A DNA stretch of 64,000 nucleotides from Bosea sp. (in: a-proteobacteria) (lineage in GTDB: Bacteria > Pseudomonadota > Alphaproteobacteria > Rhizobiales > Beijerinckiaceae). Both the position numbers and the translations under genes were made by a program. Below, piece after piece: positions 1-8,240 of the stretch. Each line of letters opens with the position of its first letter. Positions within the stretch are counted from its first letter, which is position 1. Location of the stretch: assembly GCF_023953965.1 (NCBI RefSeq), contig NZ_JAMLIX010000001.1, positions 1,736,501 to 1,800,500 of the forward strand. Direction: 5' to 3'. The notes under the pieces were generated by a model that saw only the letters and a list, made by a program, of their open reading frames with translations, was not told the origin of the DNA and made no database searches.

Positions 1-57
1 AGGAGACCGGCCGCGCATGGCGCCGCGAAGGTCTGCGTGTTAGCTTATGTGGAAAAT

Positions 58-74
58 TGTTACGGATTGTAACA
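58..74. promoter_or_regulatory. perfect inverted repeat, probable operator
   Basis: TGTTAC-GGATT-GTAACA is a perfect 6-bp inverted repeat with a 5-bp spacer. It ends 21 bases before the ATG at 96. The position suits an operator, possibly for autoregulation by the OmpR-type regulator that follows; that is inference. It also overlaps the upstream TTG at 57, which argues against that codon as the start. Confidence 0.45.
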
Positions 75-95
75 TCCGATGCGAGGCCGCGCATC

Positions 96-839
96 ATGGC
101 CGAATCGACCTTCCGCAGCGCTCATGTCCTGGTCGTGGATGACGATCCGCGCATTCGCCGGATGCTGATCCGCTACTTCGAGGAAGAAGGCTACCACGTC
201 AGTGCGGTGGCGGACGGAAGCGGGATGCGGGATGCCTTGCAGCGCAACGCCATCGACATCGTTCTGCTGGACCTGATCCTGGCCGGCGGAGAGGACGGAT
301 TGATGCTGGCCCGCGAAATCCGCACCAGGTCGGAGATGCCGATCATCATGCTGACGGGGCGGGACGATGTCGTGGACCGGATCGTCGGATTGGAAATGGG
401 CGCGGATGACTATATCGCGAAGCCGTTCCATCTGCGGGAAGTCCTGGCGAGGCTGCGCACCGTGCTGCGCCGGCACCATCCGGGCCCGGTTCAATCGACG
501 GACGCCGAAGACGAGGATGTCATCCGGTTCTCCGGGTGGATGCTCGACCCGCTGGAGCGTCGACTGGTCTCTCCGGAGGGAGAGGATGTCACGCTGACGA
601 CCGGAGAGTTCGACATTCTTCTGGTGATGGCCAGGCATCCCGGTCGTGTCTTCTCGCGCGATACGCTGATGAATTTGACGAGAGGCCGCAATTATGAAGC
701 CTTCGACCGTGCGATCGACACACAGATCGCGCGTCTGCGCAAGAAAATCGAAACCGGCAAAAAAGCGCCTACTCTGATCAAATCGGTACGCGGGATCGGA
801 TACGTCTTTACAGGTCAATCTTCAGCGCGAACGGCCTAG
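96..839 (+). CDS. OmpR/TorR-family response regulator
   Basis: This is a two-component DNA-binding regulator of 247 residues. The N-terminal receiver domain (about residues 10-125) has the acidic pair D15-D16, the phospho-acceptor D59 in LLDLIL, T87 in MLTG and K109 in AKPF, so it should be phosphorylatable. The C-terminal winged-helix domain (about 150-240) ends with the usual SVRGIGYVF signature. I chose ATG 96 over the in-frame TTG at 57 because the TTG lies inside an inverted repeat and the family normally starts about ten residues before VLVVDDD. No sensor kinase is adjacent in the window, so its partner is unknown or lies to the left. Its TAG stop coincides with the edge of a dispersed palindromic repeat. 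Confidence 0.9.
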   Translation: MAESTFRSAHVLVVDDDPRIRRMLIRYFEEEGYHVSAVADGSGMRDALQRNAIDIVLLDLILAGGEDGLMLAREIRTRSEMPIIMLTGRDDVVDRIVGLEMGADDYIAKPFHLREVLARLRTVLRRHHPGPVQSTDAEDEDVIRFSGWMLDPLERRLVSPEGEDVTLTTGEFDILLVMARHPGRVFSRDTLMNLTRGRNYEAFDRAIDTQIARLRKKIETGKKAPTLIKSVRGIGYVFTGQSSARTA

Positions 840-876
840 ATCATGGCGCGTCCGTTCGGACGCGGTAACGATGATC
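838..876. repeat. dispersed palindromic repeat, unit B
   Basis: This palindromic element reads AGATCATGGCGCGTCC...GGACGCGGTAACGATGAT. It is nearly identical, in reverse complement, to the copy at 6261-6298 and related to part of the copy at 14197-14298. The stop codon of the preceding regulator gene (TAG, 837-839) lies on its edge. It may act as a transcript-end hairpin. Confidence 0.7.
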
Positions 877-1217
877 CAGGCCGCGAATTCGCAGGCGCGA
901 ACGGCGGATGCATCATGGCGATCCGTCCGTCGGGCTCTCCGCCGTGGCATGAACTGCCGCGAGACAGATGAGCGCGTTCGCAGCTTCGGCGCCGCTCCAT
1001 GCCGCCGCGGACCAGCGCCGATCGTGCACCCGCGGCATGTCGATCCCGTGCTCGCGGATATGGGGGCTTCGAAAGAGAGGTCGATACTACCGCGCCATCG
1101 CTGTGCGCTTTGATCTTCAGCAAAGCGGACCTGTCGGTCGGTGGGTACGAGCGCTTGCCGCATGCTAACTGGATTGGTGCTAAACTTTGTATCGCCTGCA
1201 TTCGTCGGAGATTTGAG
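840..1217. other. intergenic region with repeat and FixK-like box
   Basis: This 378-base gap holds the palindromic repeat at its left end and a FixK/FNR-like box at 1110-1123. A possible -10 hexamer, TAAACT, lies near 1180. No convincing gene was seen; the open frames here lack family features and good ribosome binding sites. Confidence 0.6.
1110..1123. promoter_or_regulatory. FixK/FNR-like box upstream of HlyD-RbbA operon
   Basis: TTGAT-CTTC-AGCAA matches the FNR/FixK consensus TTGAT-N4-ATCAA at nine of ten positions. It fits the rhizobial FixK2 core TTG(A/C)-N6-(T/G)CAA. It lies 95 bases upstream of the HlyD-like ATG. Low-oxygen control of the operon is inferred from the motif and its position. 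Confidence 0.5.
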
Positions 1218-2222
1218 ATGCGTCCTTTTGTTGCTGCAACAGCGGTTCTCCTCGCTGCGCTCGCTGTGTCGGCGCCAGAGGTGCAGGCGCAGTCGCGCAT
1301 CAAGGCATTGATCGAACGGCTGCGCAGCGACACGATGCCCGATGGCATCGTCAAGACCAACGGCCGCATCGAGGCGACGCAGACCGACGTCGCCTCGAAA
1401 TATGCCGGCCGCCTGGCGGAGGTCACGGTCAAGGAAGGCGACGAGGTCACCGCCGGCCAGGTGGTCGCCCGCATCTCATCGCCCGAATACGAGGCGCAGT
1501 TGCGCGCCGCGCAGGCCCAGGTGCTGCGGGCCCGCCAGGCGCTGGCCGAGGCCGAGGCGCTGATCGCCCAGCGCAAGAGCGACCAGATCCTGGCCCGCAC
1601 CGATGCCGAGCGCGGCAAGGAGCTGGTCGCGAAAGGCTATCTCAGCAAGCAGGTCGACGACCAGCGCGCCGCCAAGGCCAACGCCGCCGACGCCGCCCTG
1701 CGCGCCGCCGAGGCGCAACGCGACCAGGCCCGGTTCGCGATCCACGCCTCCGAGGCCGATGCCGAGCAGATCAAGGCGATCCTGGTCGATCTCGTGCTGC
1801 TCGCGCCCCGCAGCGGGCGCGTCCAGTACCAGCTCGCGCGGACCGGCGAGGTCGTCTCGGCCGGCACGCGCGTCGTCACCATCCTCGACCTGTCGGACGT
1901 CTACATGACGATCTACCTGCCAGCCTCGCAGGCCGGGCAGCTCGCGCTCGGCGACGAGGCGCGGATCATCCTCGATCCGGTGCCGCAATACGTGATCCCC
2001 GCGACGGTCAGCTTCGTCGCCGCCGATGCGCAGTTCACGCCGAAGGCGGTCGAGACCGCCGAGGAGCGCGAAAAGCTGGTCTTCCGCGTCAAGCTCCAGG
2101 TCGACAAGACCCTGCTCGCCAAATACCACCGGCAGGTGAAGACCGGCGTGCGCGGGCTCGGCTTCGTGCGCACCTCGCCCAATGCGCGATGGCCCGATTC
2201 GCTCGCCGTGAAGCTGCCATGA
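1218..2222 (+). CDS. HlyD-family membrane fusion protein (YhiI-like)
   Basis: This is the periplasmic adaptor of an ABC export system, 334 residues long. Residues 1-24 form a signal peptide ending VQA. A lipoyl/biotinyl-like half-motif follows (KEGDEVTAGQVVARISSPEY), then a long alanine- and glutamine-rich coiled coil (about 95-175). The second half-motif and beta-barrel region carry the LLAPRSGRVQYQLARTGE segment. ATG 1218 was chosen because it starts the signal peptide; a longer in-frame extension upstream is not protein-like. The stop overlaps the next start (ATGA), so translation with the ABC gene is coupled. The order adaptor - double ATPase/permease - permease matches the E. coli yhiI-rbbA-yhhJ cluster. 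Confidence 0.88.
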   Translation: MRPFVAATAVLLAALAVSAPEVQAQSRIKALIERLRSDTMPDGIVKTNGRIEATQTDVASKYAGRLAEVTVKEGDEVTAGQVVARISSPEYEAQLRAAQAQVLRARQALAEAEALIAQRKSDQILARTDAERGKELVAKGYLSKQVDDQRAAKANAADAALRAAEAQRDQARFAIHASEADAEQIKAILVDLVLLAPRSGRVQYQLARTGEVVSAGTRVVTILDLSDVYMTIYLPASQAGQLALGDEARIILDPVPQYVIPATVSFVAADAQFTPKAVETAEEREKLVFRVKLQVDKTLLAKYHRQVKTGVRGLGFVRTSPNARWPDSLAVKLP

Positions 2223-4948
2223 CGGAGGCCGGGCCTGCCGCCAGCCTCGCCGGCATCACGCATCGCTACGGCAAGGTGACGGCCCTCGACGGGCTGACGC
2301 TCGACATCCCGCCGGGCCGGATGGTCGGCGTGATCGGGCCGGACGGCGTCGGCAAATCGACCCTGCTCGCGCTCGTCGCCGGCGTGCGCACGATCCAGCA
2401 GGGCAGCGTCCACGCGCTCGGCGGCGATCTCGGCGTCAAGGCGCAGCGCGAGGCAAGGCGCGGGCGCATCGCCTATATGCCGCAGGGGCTCGGGCGGAAC
2501 CTCTATCCGACGCTCTCGGTCTTCGAGAACATCGATTTCCACGCGCGGCTGTTCGGCCAGGACGCCGCCGAACGCCGCGGCCGCATCGACGAGCTTCTCA
2601 GGGCGACGGGGCTCGACCCCTTCGAGGGGCGGCCGGCCGCCAAGCTCTCCGGAGGCATGAAGCAGAAGCTCTCGCTCTGCTGCGCGCTGATCCACGACCC
2701 CGACCTGCTGATCCTCGACGAGCCGACCACCGGCGTCGATCCGCTCTCGCGCGGGCAGTTCTGGGACCTGATCGACACGATCCGCGCCCGCCGGCCGGGA
2801 ATGAGCGTCATCGTCGCCACCGCCTATATGGAGGAGGCGGAGCGCTTCGACTGGCTCGTCGCCATGGACGACGGCAAGGCGATCGCGACCGGCACGCCCG
2901 CGCAGTTGCGGGAGAAGGCGGGGCAATCGACGCTGGAAGCCGCCTTCGTCGCGCTGCTGCCGGAGGCCAAGCGGGCGCAGCGCCGGGAGGTCGCGCCGCG
3001 GCCGCGGACGGCGAGCGACGACGCGACGCCCGCGATCGAGGCCGAGGGCCTGACCCGGCGCTTCGGCGATTTCGTCGCGGTCGATCATGTCAGCTTCCGC
3101 ATCGGGCGGGGCGAGATCTTCGGCTTCCTCGGCTCGAACGGCTGCGGCAAGTCGACCACGATGAAGATGCTGACCGGCCTGCTGCCGGCGAGCGAGGGCA
3201 CGGCCAAGCTCTTCGGCCAGCCGCTCGCCGCCGACGACATGGAGACGCGGCGCCATGTCGGCTACATGTCGCAGGGCTTCTCGCTCTATGGCGAGCTGAC
3301 GGTCCGCCAGAATCTGGTGCTGCACGCCGAGCTCTACCATCTGCCGCCGGCCGAAATCCCCGGCCGGATCGCCGAGCTCCTGGTCCGCTTCGATCTGAAG
3401 GACGTCGCCGACGAGCGCCCCGAAAGCCTGCCGCTCGGCATCCGCCAGCGGCTGCAGCTCGCCGTCGCCGTGCTGCACCGGCCGGCGATGCTGATCCTCG
3501 ACGAGCCAACCTCCGGCGTCGACCCGATCGCGCGCGACGCCTTCTGGCGCACGCTGATCGATCTCTCGCGCGACGACGGCGTCACCATCTTCCTCTCGAC
3601 GCATTTCATGAACGAGGCGGAGCGCTGCGACCGCATCTCCTTCATGCATGCCGGCAAGGTGCTGGCTGTCGGCACGCCGGAGGAGCTCGTGGAAAAGCGC
3701 GGCGTCGACACGCTGGAAGAGGCCTTCATCGCCTATCTCAAGGAGGCCGCCGGCATGGAGGACGCGCCGGCGGAGCCGGCCGCCATGCCCGCCGCCGTCC
3801 GGCCGGCACCGCCGGCGCGCCGCTTCGATCCGCGCCGCCTCTGGGCCTGCACCCGCCGCGAGACCATGGAACTGCTGCGCGATCCGATCCGCCTGAGCTT
3901 CGCCTTCCTGGGGCCGCTCTTGCTGATGCTGGCCTTCGGCTTCGGCATTTCCTTCGACGTCGAGAACCTGAAATTCGCCGCCTTCGACCAGGATAATTCG
4001 ATGGAGAGCCGGCAACTGGTCGAAGCCTTCTCCAGCTCGCGCTATTTTTCCGAGCGGGCGCCGATACATTCGGCGGCGGAGCTCGACCAGCGGCTGCGGA
4101 GCGGTGAGCTCCAGCTCGCCATCGAGATTCCGCCCTCCTTCGGCCGGGACCTGATGGCGGGGCACGTGCCCGAGCTCTCGGTCTGGCTCGACGGCGCCAT
4201 GCCGTTCCGGGCGGAGACGACGCGCGGCTATGTCACGGGGCTTGCGACGCAATATGCGCAGAGCTTCGCGGCCGGCCATGCCGCATCGAGCCATGCGCCG
4301 GCGCCCGTCACGATCGAGACCCGCTTCCGCTATAATCAGGCATTCAAGAGCGCCAATGCGATGGTGCCGAGCGTGATCATGCTGATGCTGATCCTGATCC
4401 CGGCGATCATGTCGGCGATCGGCGTGGTGCGCGAGAAGGAGACCGGCTCGATCGCCAATTTCCGCTCGACGCCGATCAGCCGTTTCGAATTCCTGTTCGG
4501 CAAGCAGCTGCCCTATATCGCCATCGCGATGGGCAGCTTCGCGATGCTGGTCCTGATCGCGCTCACCGTCTTCGCCGTGCCGATCAAGGGCTCGGCCTGG
4601 GTGCTGGGGCTTGCGACCCTGCTCTACGTCTCGGCGACGACCGGCTTCGGCCAGTTGATCTCCAGCTTCACGCGCACGCAGGTCGCGGCCGTCTTCGCCA
4701 CGGCGATCCTGTCGATCATCCCGGCGGTGAACTTCTCCGGGCTGATGGTGCCGGTCGCCTCGCTCTCGGGCGGCGGACGGATCCTCGGCATGAGCCTGCC
4801 GCCGGCCTGGTACCAGCCGGTCAGCGTGGGCGTCTTCACCAAGGGGCTGGGAGCGGCCGAGCTCTGGCCCAACCTGCTGGCGCTCGGCGGGTTCTTCCTG
4901 CTCTTCCTCGTCGTCGCGCAACTGGCGCTGCGCAAGCAGGAGGCCTGA
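2219..4948 (+). CDS. rbbA: RbbA-like fusion: two ABC ATPases plus ABC-2 permease
   Basis: This 909-residue protein combines three modules. ATPase 1 has Walker A GPDGVGKST near residue 40, signature LSGGMKQK and Walker B LLILDEPTTGVD. ATPase 2 has Walker A GSNGCGKST near residue 305 and Walker B MLILDEPTSGVD, but its signature is degenerate (LPLGIRQR instead of LSGG), as I recall for RbbA proteins. From about residue 540 an ABC-2 permease follows, with a first transmembrane helix, a periplasmic loop and a C-terminal helix bundle. E. coli RbbA was described as ribosome-associated, but the context here (HlyD adaptor, second permease) points to export. Start ATG 2219 overlaps the previous stop. 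Substrate unknown. Confidence 0.85.
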   Translation: MTEAGPAASLAGITHRYGKVTALDGLTLDIPPGRMVGVIGPDGVGKSTLLALVAGVRTIQQGSVHALGGDLGVKAQREARRGRIAYMPQGLGRNLYPTLSVFENIDFHARLFGQDAAERRGRIDELLRATGLDPFEGRPAAKLSGGMKQKLSLCCALIHDPDLLILDEPTTGVDPLSRGQFWDLIDTIRARRPGMSVIVATAYMEEAERFDWLVAMDDGKAIATGTPAQLREKAGQSTLEAAFVALLPEAKRAQRREVAPRPRTASDDATPAIEAEGLTRRFGDFVAVDHVSFRIGRGEIFGFLGSNGCGKSTTMKMLTGLLPASEGTAKLFGQPLAADDMETRRHVGYMSQGFSLYGELTVRQNLVLHAELYHLPPAEIPGRIAELLVRFDLKDVADERPESLPLGIRQRLQLAVAVLHRPAMLILDEPTSGVDPIARDAFWRTLIDLSRDDGVTIFLSTHFMNEAERCDRISFMHAGKVLAVGTPEELVEKRGVDTLEEAFIAYLKEAAGMEDAPAEPAAMPAAVRPAPPARRFDPRRLWACTRRETMELLRDPIRLSFAFLGPLLLMLAFGFGISFDVENLKFAAFDQDNSMESRQLVEAFSSSRYFSERAPIHSAAELDQRLRSGELQLAIEIPPSFGRDLMAGHVPELSVWLDGAMPFRAETTRGYVTGLATQYAQSFAAGHAASSHAPAPVTIETRFRYNQAFKSANAMVPSVIMLMLILIPAIMSAIGVVREKETGSIANFRSTPISRFEFLFGKQLPYIAIAMGSFAMLVLIALTVFAVPIKGSAWVLGLATLLYVSATTGFGQLISSFTRTQVAAVFATAILSIIPAVNFSGLMVPVASLSGGGRILGMSLPPAWYQPVSVGVFTKGLGAAELWPNLLALGGFFLLFLVVAQLALRKQEA

Positions 4949-4949
4949 C

Positions 4950-6083
4950 ATGGCGGCGCTCGTCATTCACCTCCGGAACATCCTGCGCCTGGCGGTGAAG
5001 GAACTGCGCAGCTTGCGCGCCGACCCGATCATGCTGGTGCTCGTGGTCTACGCGTTCAGCATCGCCGTTTATACGGTCGCGAACGGTGTGAAGCTGGAGG
5101 CGCGCGACCTGACCATCGGCATCGTCGACGAGGACCAGTCGGAGTTCTCGCGCAGCCTGCTCGGCGCCTTCGGCCCGCCTTTGTTCAAGCTATCGAAGCG
5201 CATCGCCGCCAACGAGATCGACACCGAAATGGATTCCGGCCGTCTGGTCTTCGTCCTGGAAATCCCGCCCCGGTTCCAGGCGGACCTGCTGGCCGGGCGG
5301 CAGACGGCCGTGCAGCTCAATATCGACGCGACCGCCATGACCCAGGCCGGCAACGGCGCGGTCTATATCCAGCAGATCATCGCGCGGGAGATCGTCAACC
5401 GGCAGGCCGGGCGCGAGACTTCCGCCGCGCTGCCGATCAACCTCGTGGTGCGGGCGCGCTTCAACCCCAACCTCGATTCCGGCTGGTTCAGCTCGGTGAT
5501 GCAGGTGCTCAACAACGTCACCCTGCTCACCATCATCCTGACCGGCGCGGCGCTGATCCGCGAGCGTGAGCAGGGCACGGTCGAGCATCTCCTGGTGATG
5601 CCGGTCACGCCGGTCGAGATCATGCTGGCCAAGATGACGGCGAACGCGCTGGTCATCCTGGTCGCGGCGGTGTGCTCGCTCGTCCTCGTCGTCGAATGGG
5701 CGCTCGGCGTGCCGATCGCCGGTTCGCTCCTGCTCTTCGTGTCGGGAACGGCGATCTATGCCTTCGCTGTGGCGGCACTCGGCATCCTGCTCGGCACGCT
5801 GGCGACGACGATGGGCCAGTTCGGCCTGCTCGCCATCCCGGTCTTCGTGGTCACGCAACTTCTCTCGGGCGCAACGACGCCGATGGAGAGCATGCCGATC
5901 TGGCTGCAATGGATCATGTGGATCTTCTCGCCGACGCCACATTTCGTCGCCTTCTCGCAAGGCGTGCTCTATCGCGGCGCCGGGCTCGACGTGGTCTGGC
6001 CCGAGATAACCAAGATCGTCGCGATCGGCGCCGCCTATTTCATTTTCGCGCTTGCCCGCTTCCGAAAGGTCATCTTCGCGTGA
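4950..6083 (+). CDS. ABC-2 type permease (YhhJ-like)
   Basis: This inner-membrane permease of 377 residues should pair with the permease part of the preceding RbbA-like protein. It has one N-terminal transmembrane helix (about 27-47), a large periplasmic domain, then a cluster of C-terminal helices from about residue 185. It carries the conserved segment EREQGTVEHLLVMPVTP, typical of the ABC2 membrane family. The ATG lies one base after the previous stop, so the gene belongs to the same operon. No outer membrane factor is encoded next to it; TolC or a similar protein would have to come from elsewhere. A hairpin-forming repeat follows. Confidence 0.87.
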   Translation: MAALVIHLRNILRLAVKELRSLRADPIMLVLVVYAFSIAVYTVANGVKLEARDLTIGIVDEDQSEFSRSLLGAFGPPLFKLSKRIAANEIDTEMDSGRLVFVLEIPPRFQADLLAGRQTAVQLNIDATAMTQAGNGAVYIQQIIAREIVNRQAGRETSAALPINLVVRARFNPNLDSGWFSSVMQVLNNVTLLTIILTGAALIREREQGTVEHLLVMPVTPVEIMLAKMTANALVILVAAVCSLVLVVEWALGVPIAGSLLLFVSGTAIYAFAVAALGILLGTLATTMGQFGLLAIPVFVVTQLLSGATTPMESMPIWLQWIMWIFSPTPHFVAFSQGVLYRGAGLDVVWPEITKIVAIGAAYFIFALARFRKVIFA

Positions 6084-6201
6084 ATCCGCTCGCGCCGTGG
6101 CGTGGACGCAAGTCGGGATCTCGGACGGATCGCGGCTGCTCTTGCGGAAGCCCGCTGGCGGAAGGTGCCGGCAAGCCAATGCTGGCGTCGACCAAGCGCT
6201 A

Positions 6202-6246
6202 GAGCATCGGACCGAAAAGTGGAATCCATTTTTCGGTCCGATGCTC
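6202..6246. repeat. dispersed palindromic repeat, unit A (hairpin)
   Basis: The arms GAGCATCGGACCGAAAA and TTTTCGGTCCGATGCTC pair perfectly over 17 bases around an 11-base loop. Related sequence occurs at 14197-14298 and, inverted, at 54724-54854. It sits between convergent operons and may terminate both transcripts; the arm ending in TTTT supports this only weakly. Confidence 0.75.
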
Positions 6247-6260
6247 CGACAATGAGATAG

Positions 6261-6298
6261 ATCATCGTTACCGCGTCCGGTAGGACGCGCGATGATCT
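6261..6298. repeat. dispersed palindromic repeat, unit B
   Basis: The element begins ATCATCGTTACCGCGTCC and ends GATGATCT. It is almost the exact reverse complement of the copy at 838-876. The minus-strand stop codon of the MlaF-like gene (TAG, 6297-6299) sits on its border, as with the first copy. Confidence 0.7.
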
Positions 6299-7103
6299 AA
6301 GCAGTGATCTGATCCGCGAAAATGGACCGACCGCGCTCGCCGGCGAAGTACTGCCTGAGCCATGGGTCTTCGTTCCTCAGCAGGTCTTCCAGCGTCCCGA
6401 TGGCGATCACCTTGCCGCGCGCGATGGCCGCGATCCTGTCGCAGGTCGCGTGAAGGCTGCTCAGATCATGGGTGATCATCATCACCGTCAGGTTCAGGCT
6501 CGCCCTGAGGGTCAGCAGGAGCTGATCGAAGGCATCGGCCGCGATCGGATCGAGCCCCGAGGTCGGCTCGTCGAGAAACAGGATCTCGGGATCGAGAGCC
6601 AGCGCCCGCGCCAGGGCCGCCCGCTTGGTCATGCCGCCCGAGAGTTCCGCCGGATATTTTTCCGCTGCATCGAGCGGCAATCCGACCATCCCGAGCTTCA
6701 GCATCGCCATCTCGGTCAACAGGCCCGGCGACAGATGCAGAAGCTCGCGCATCGGGAGCTGGATGTTCTCGGCGATCGTCAACGAGGAGAACAGGGCGCC
6801 GTGCTGGAACATCACGCCGCAGCGTTGTTCGAGTGCCGATCTCTCCGTTGCCCGAAGCTCGTCGAGATTCCGGCCGAAAAGCTCGATGACGCCGCTCCGC
6901 TTGGGCAGGAGACCCAGGATGGCGCGCGCCAGGACGGACTTGCCCGAGCCGGAGGCGCCGATCACGCCGAGAATCTCGCCGCGCCTGATGTCGAGGTCGA
7001 GATGGTCCAGCACCGTCTTGTCGCCGAATGCGACCTTGAGGTCGCGGACGCGGACGGCGATTTCGCCGCCATCCCGCGTCGTTTCCCGTTCGGTTGAAGC
7101 CAT
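6297..7103 (-). CDS. MlaF-like ABC transporter ATPase, orphan
   Basis: This is a 268-residue ABC ATPase. Walker A GASGSGKS is at residues 49-56. Further motifs are the Q-loop region MFQHGALFSSLT, signature LSGGMTKRAALARAL, Walker B ILFLDEPTSGLD and switch MMITHDL. The QHGALF and SGGMTKRAALARA segments are typical of MlaF, which drives phospholipid transport between the membranes with MlaE and MlaD. No MlaE, MlaD or other Mla gene is nearby, so it must use distant partners or do something else. It follows the universal stress protein gene by 72 bases on the same strand and is probably co-transcribed from the FixK-box promoter. Confidence 0.8.
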   Translation of the reverse strand: MASTERETTRDGGEIAVRVRDLKVAFGDKTVLDHLDLDIRRGEILGVIGASGSGKSVLARAILGLLPKRSGVIELFGRNLDELRATERSALEQRCGVMFQHGALFSSLTIAENIQLPMRELLHLSPGLLTEMAMLKLGMVGLPLDAAEKYPAELSGGMTKRAALARALALDPEILFLDEPTSGLDPIAADAFDQLLLTLRASLNLTVMMITHDLSSLHATCDRIAAIARGKVIAIGTLEDLLRNEDPWLRQYFAGERGRSIFADQITA

Positions 7104-7175
7104 GGCCGGCTCCCCAGCTGCAAGGCCAAGTCTCGCCGAGGGCGGGCCGCCGGCGGGCCAGCCGTTTCGGCCAGC

Positions 7176-8066
7176 CTATTGCGCGAGGAAAAGCGGCACG
7201 GGAGCGCTGTCGAGCAGATCCGCTGTGACGCCGCCCAGCACCCATTCCCGGAAGCGTGAATGGCCATAGGCCCCGGCGACGATCAGATCCGCCGATATTC
7301 GCCGCGCCTCGGCGAGAAGAGCGTCGCTCGCGGATGTCTGCGTGTCGAGGATGGTTGCGGTGGCCTCGACACCGTGCCGGGCGAGATGGGCGCTGATGTC
7401 GGCCAGGGCTTCGGCGCCGCCCATCCGGCCATGGGCTTCCTCCCTGACCGTGACGAGATGAACCTGCGTCGCCTGCGCGATCAGGGGCAGGGCCTCGGCC
7501 ACGGCGCGGGCGCTCTGGCGCGTATCGGTCCAGCCGATCAGCACGGTCTTGATCGGAGAACGCAGCGCGGCCTTGGGCGGCAGGAGGTAGAGCCCTCTGC
7601 CTCCATCGAACATCACGTTCTCGATCAGGGGCCGCCAGTGGCTGTGAGCGTCGTCGCGCGGGCAGGTCGCGATGAAGAGGTCGTTCCAGCGGGCTTCGGT
7701 GGCGACGGCCCGTTCGAGGATGCCGGGGAACGCGTCCAGGCGGCGCAACTCATGGGGAGGGCCGAGGCGCGCCAGCCGTTGCCGCAGCCGCTTCTCGGCG
7801 GCGTCCCCTTCCTCGGTCGCGGAATCGACCAGCTGGCCGATCGCGGAGATGCCGAAATCGCCGGCGAAAAGCGCGGGGTCGGGCAGCGGATTGGTGAAGA
7901 TCCCGGTGATCCGCGCCCCATGGCGCTCCGCGAGCGCTTCGGCGTGGGCCAGGCGAACCTCGTCTTCCGGTGAGCCATCGAGATGGACCGCGATGTCGCG
8001 ATAGGCCGCGCCACGAACGGCCTGTGCCGTCGTCACGGTGCTCGAAGAGGGTTTGATGACGTTCAT
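7176..8066 (-). CDS. tandem universal stress protein (UspA family)
   Basis: This is a 296-residue cytoplasmic stress protein with two Usp domains, about residues 20-150 and 155-296. The second has the G-x2-G-x9-G(S/T) type nucleotide-binding motif (GAYGHSRFREWVLGGVT), so it should bind ATP; the first lacks it. I chose ATG 8066 because GGAGG sits at ideal spacing before it. A longer frame to 8144 would start inside the FixK box. Tandem Usp proteins are common members of anaerobic/FixK regulons in alphaproteobacteria. It is divergent from the alcohol dehydrogenase gene across a shared regulatory region. Confidence 0.85.
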   Translation of the reverse strand: MNVIKPSSSTVTTAQAVRGAAYRDIAVHLDGSPEDEVRLAHAEALAERHGARITGIFTNPLPDPALFAGDFGISAIGQLVDSATEEGDAAEKRLRQRLARLGPPHELRRLDAFPGILERAVATEARWNDLFIATCPRDDAHSHWRPLIENVMFDGGRGLYLLPPKAALRSPIKTVLIGWTDTRQSARAVAEALPLIAQATQVHLVTVREEAHGRMGGAEALADISAHLARHGVEATATILDTQTSASDALLAEARRISADLIVAGAYGHSRFREWVLGGVTADLLDSAPVPLFLAQ

Positions 8067-8130
8067 GCCGACCTCCGTATCGATGGCTGTTCCTGCTGCG
8101 CCATCGAGCGACGAAAGCTCGTCGGCCACA

Positions 8131-8144
8131 TTGATTTTCATCAA
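8131..8144. promoter_or_regulatory. perfect FNR/FixK box in a divergent promoter
   Basis: TTGAT-TTTC-ATCAA is an exact match to the FNR/FixK consensus. It lies 65 bases from the universal stress protein start and 96 bases from the alcohol dehydrogenase start, so it could serve both directions. A second imperfect palindrome (GTTGAATCAAATGCAAC) lies near 8173-8189. Confidence 0.75.
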
Positions 8145-8240
8145 ACAGGCGCAGGTTTCGGGCCATTTTGCGTTGAATCAAATGCAACGGCGCGAATTCC
8201 CGGCAGGCTGAAGCCATCTCAACCATCTCGGAGAAGGATC

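Noticed and set aside
57..95. TTG 57 as the start of the OmpR-type regulator
   Set aside because: It lies within an inverted repeat, and ATG 96 gives the usual N-terminal length.
871..1113. 80-codon frame in the gap before the HlyD-like gene
   Set aside because: Arg-rich, no motif, no good ribosome binding site, overlaps the palindromic repeat and the FixK-like box.
1913..4966. 1017-codon minus-strand frame opposite the RbbA-like gene
   Set aside because: No family motifs and shadow-like composition; the plus strand has clear ABC ATPase motifs.
6202..6298. Composite repeat as a small insertion sequence or MITE with target duplication
   Set aside because: No flanking duplication or transposase-type ends were seen; short intergenic palindromic element fits better.
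7176..8144. Longer universal stress protein starting at 8144
   Set aside because: That start is inside the perfect FixK box; ATG 8066 has an ideal GGAGG site.
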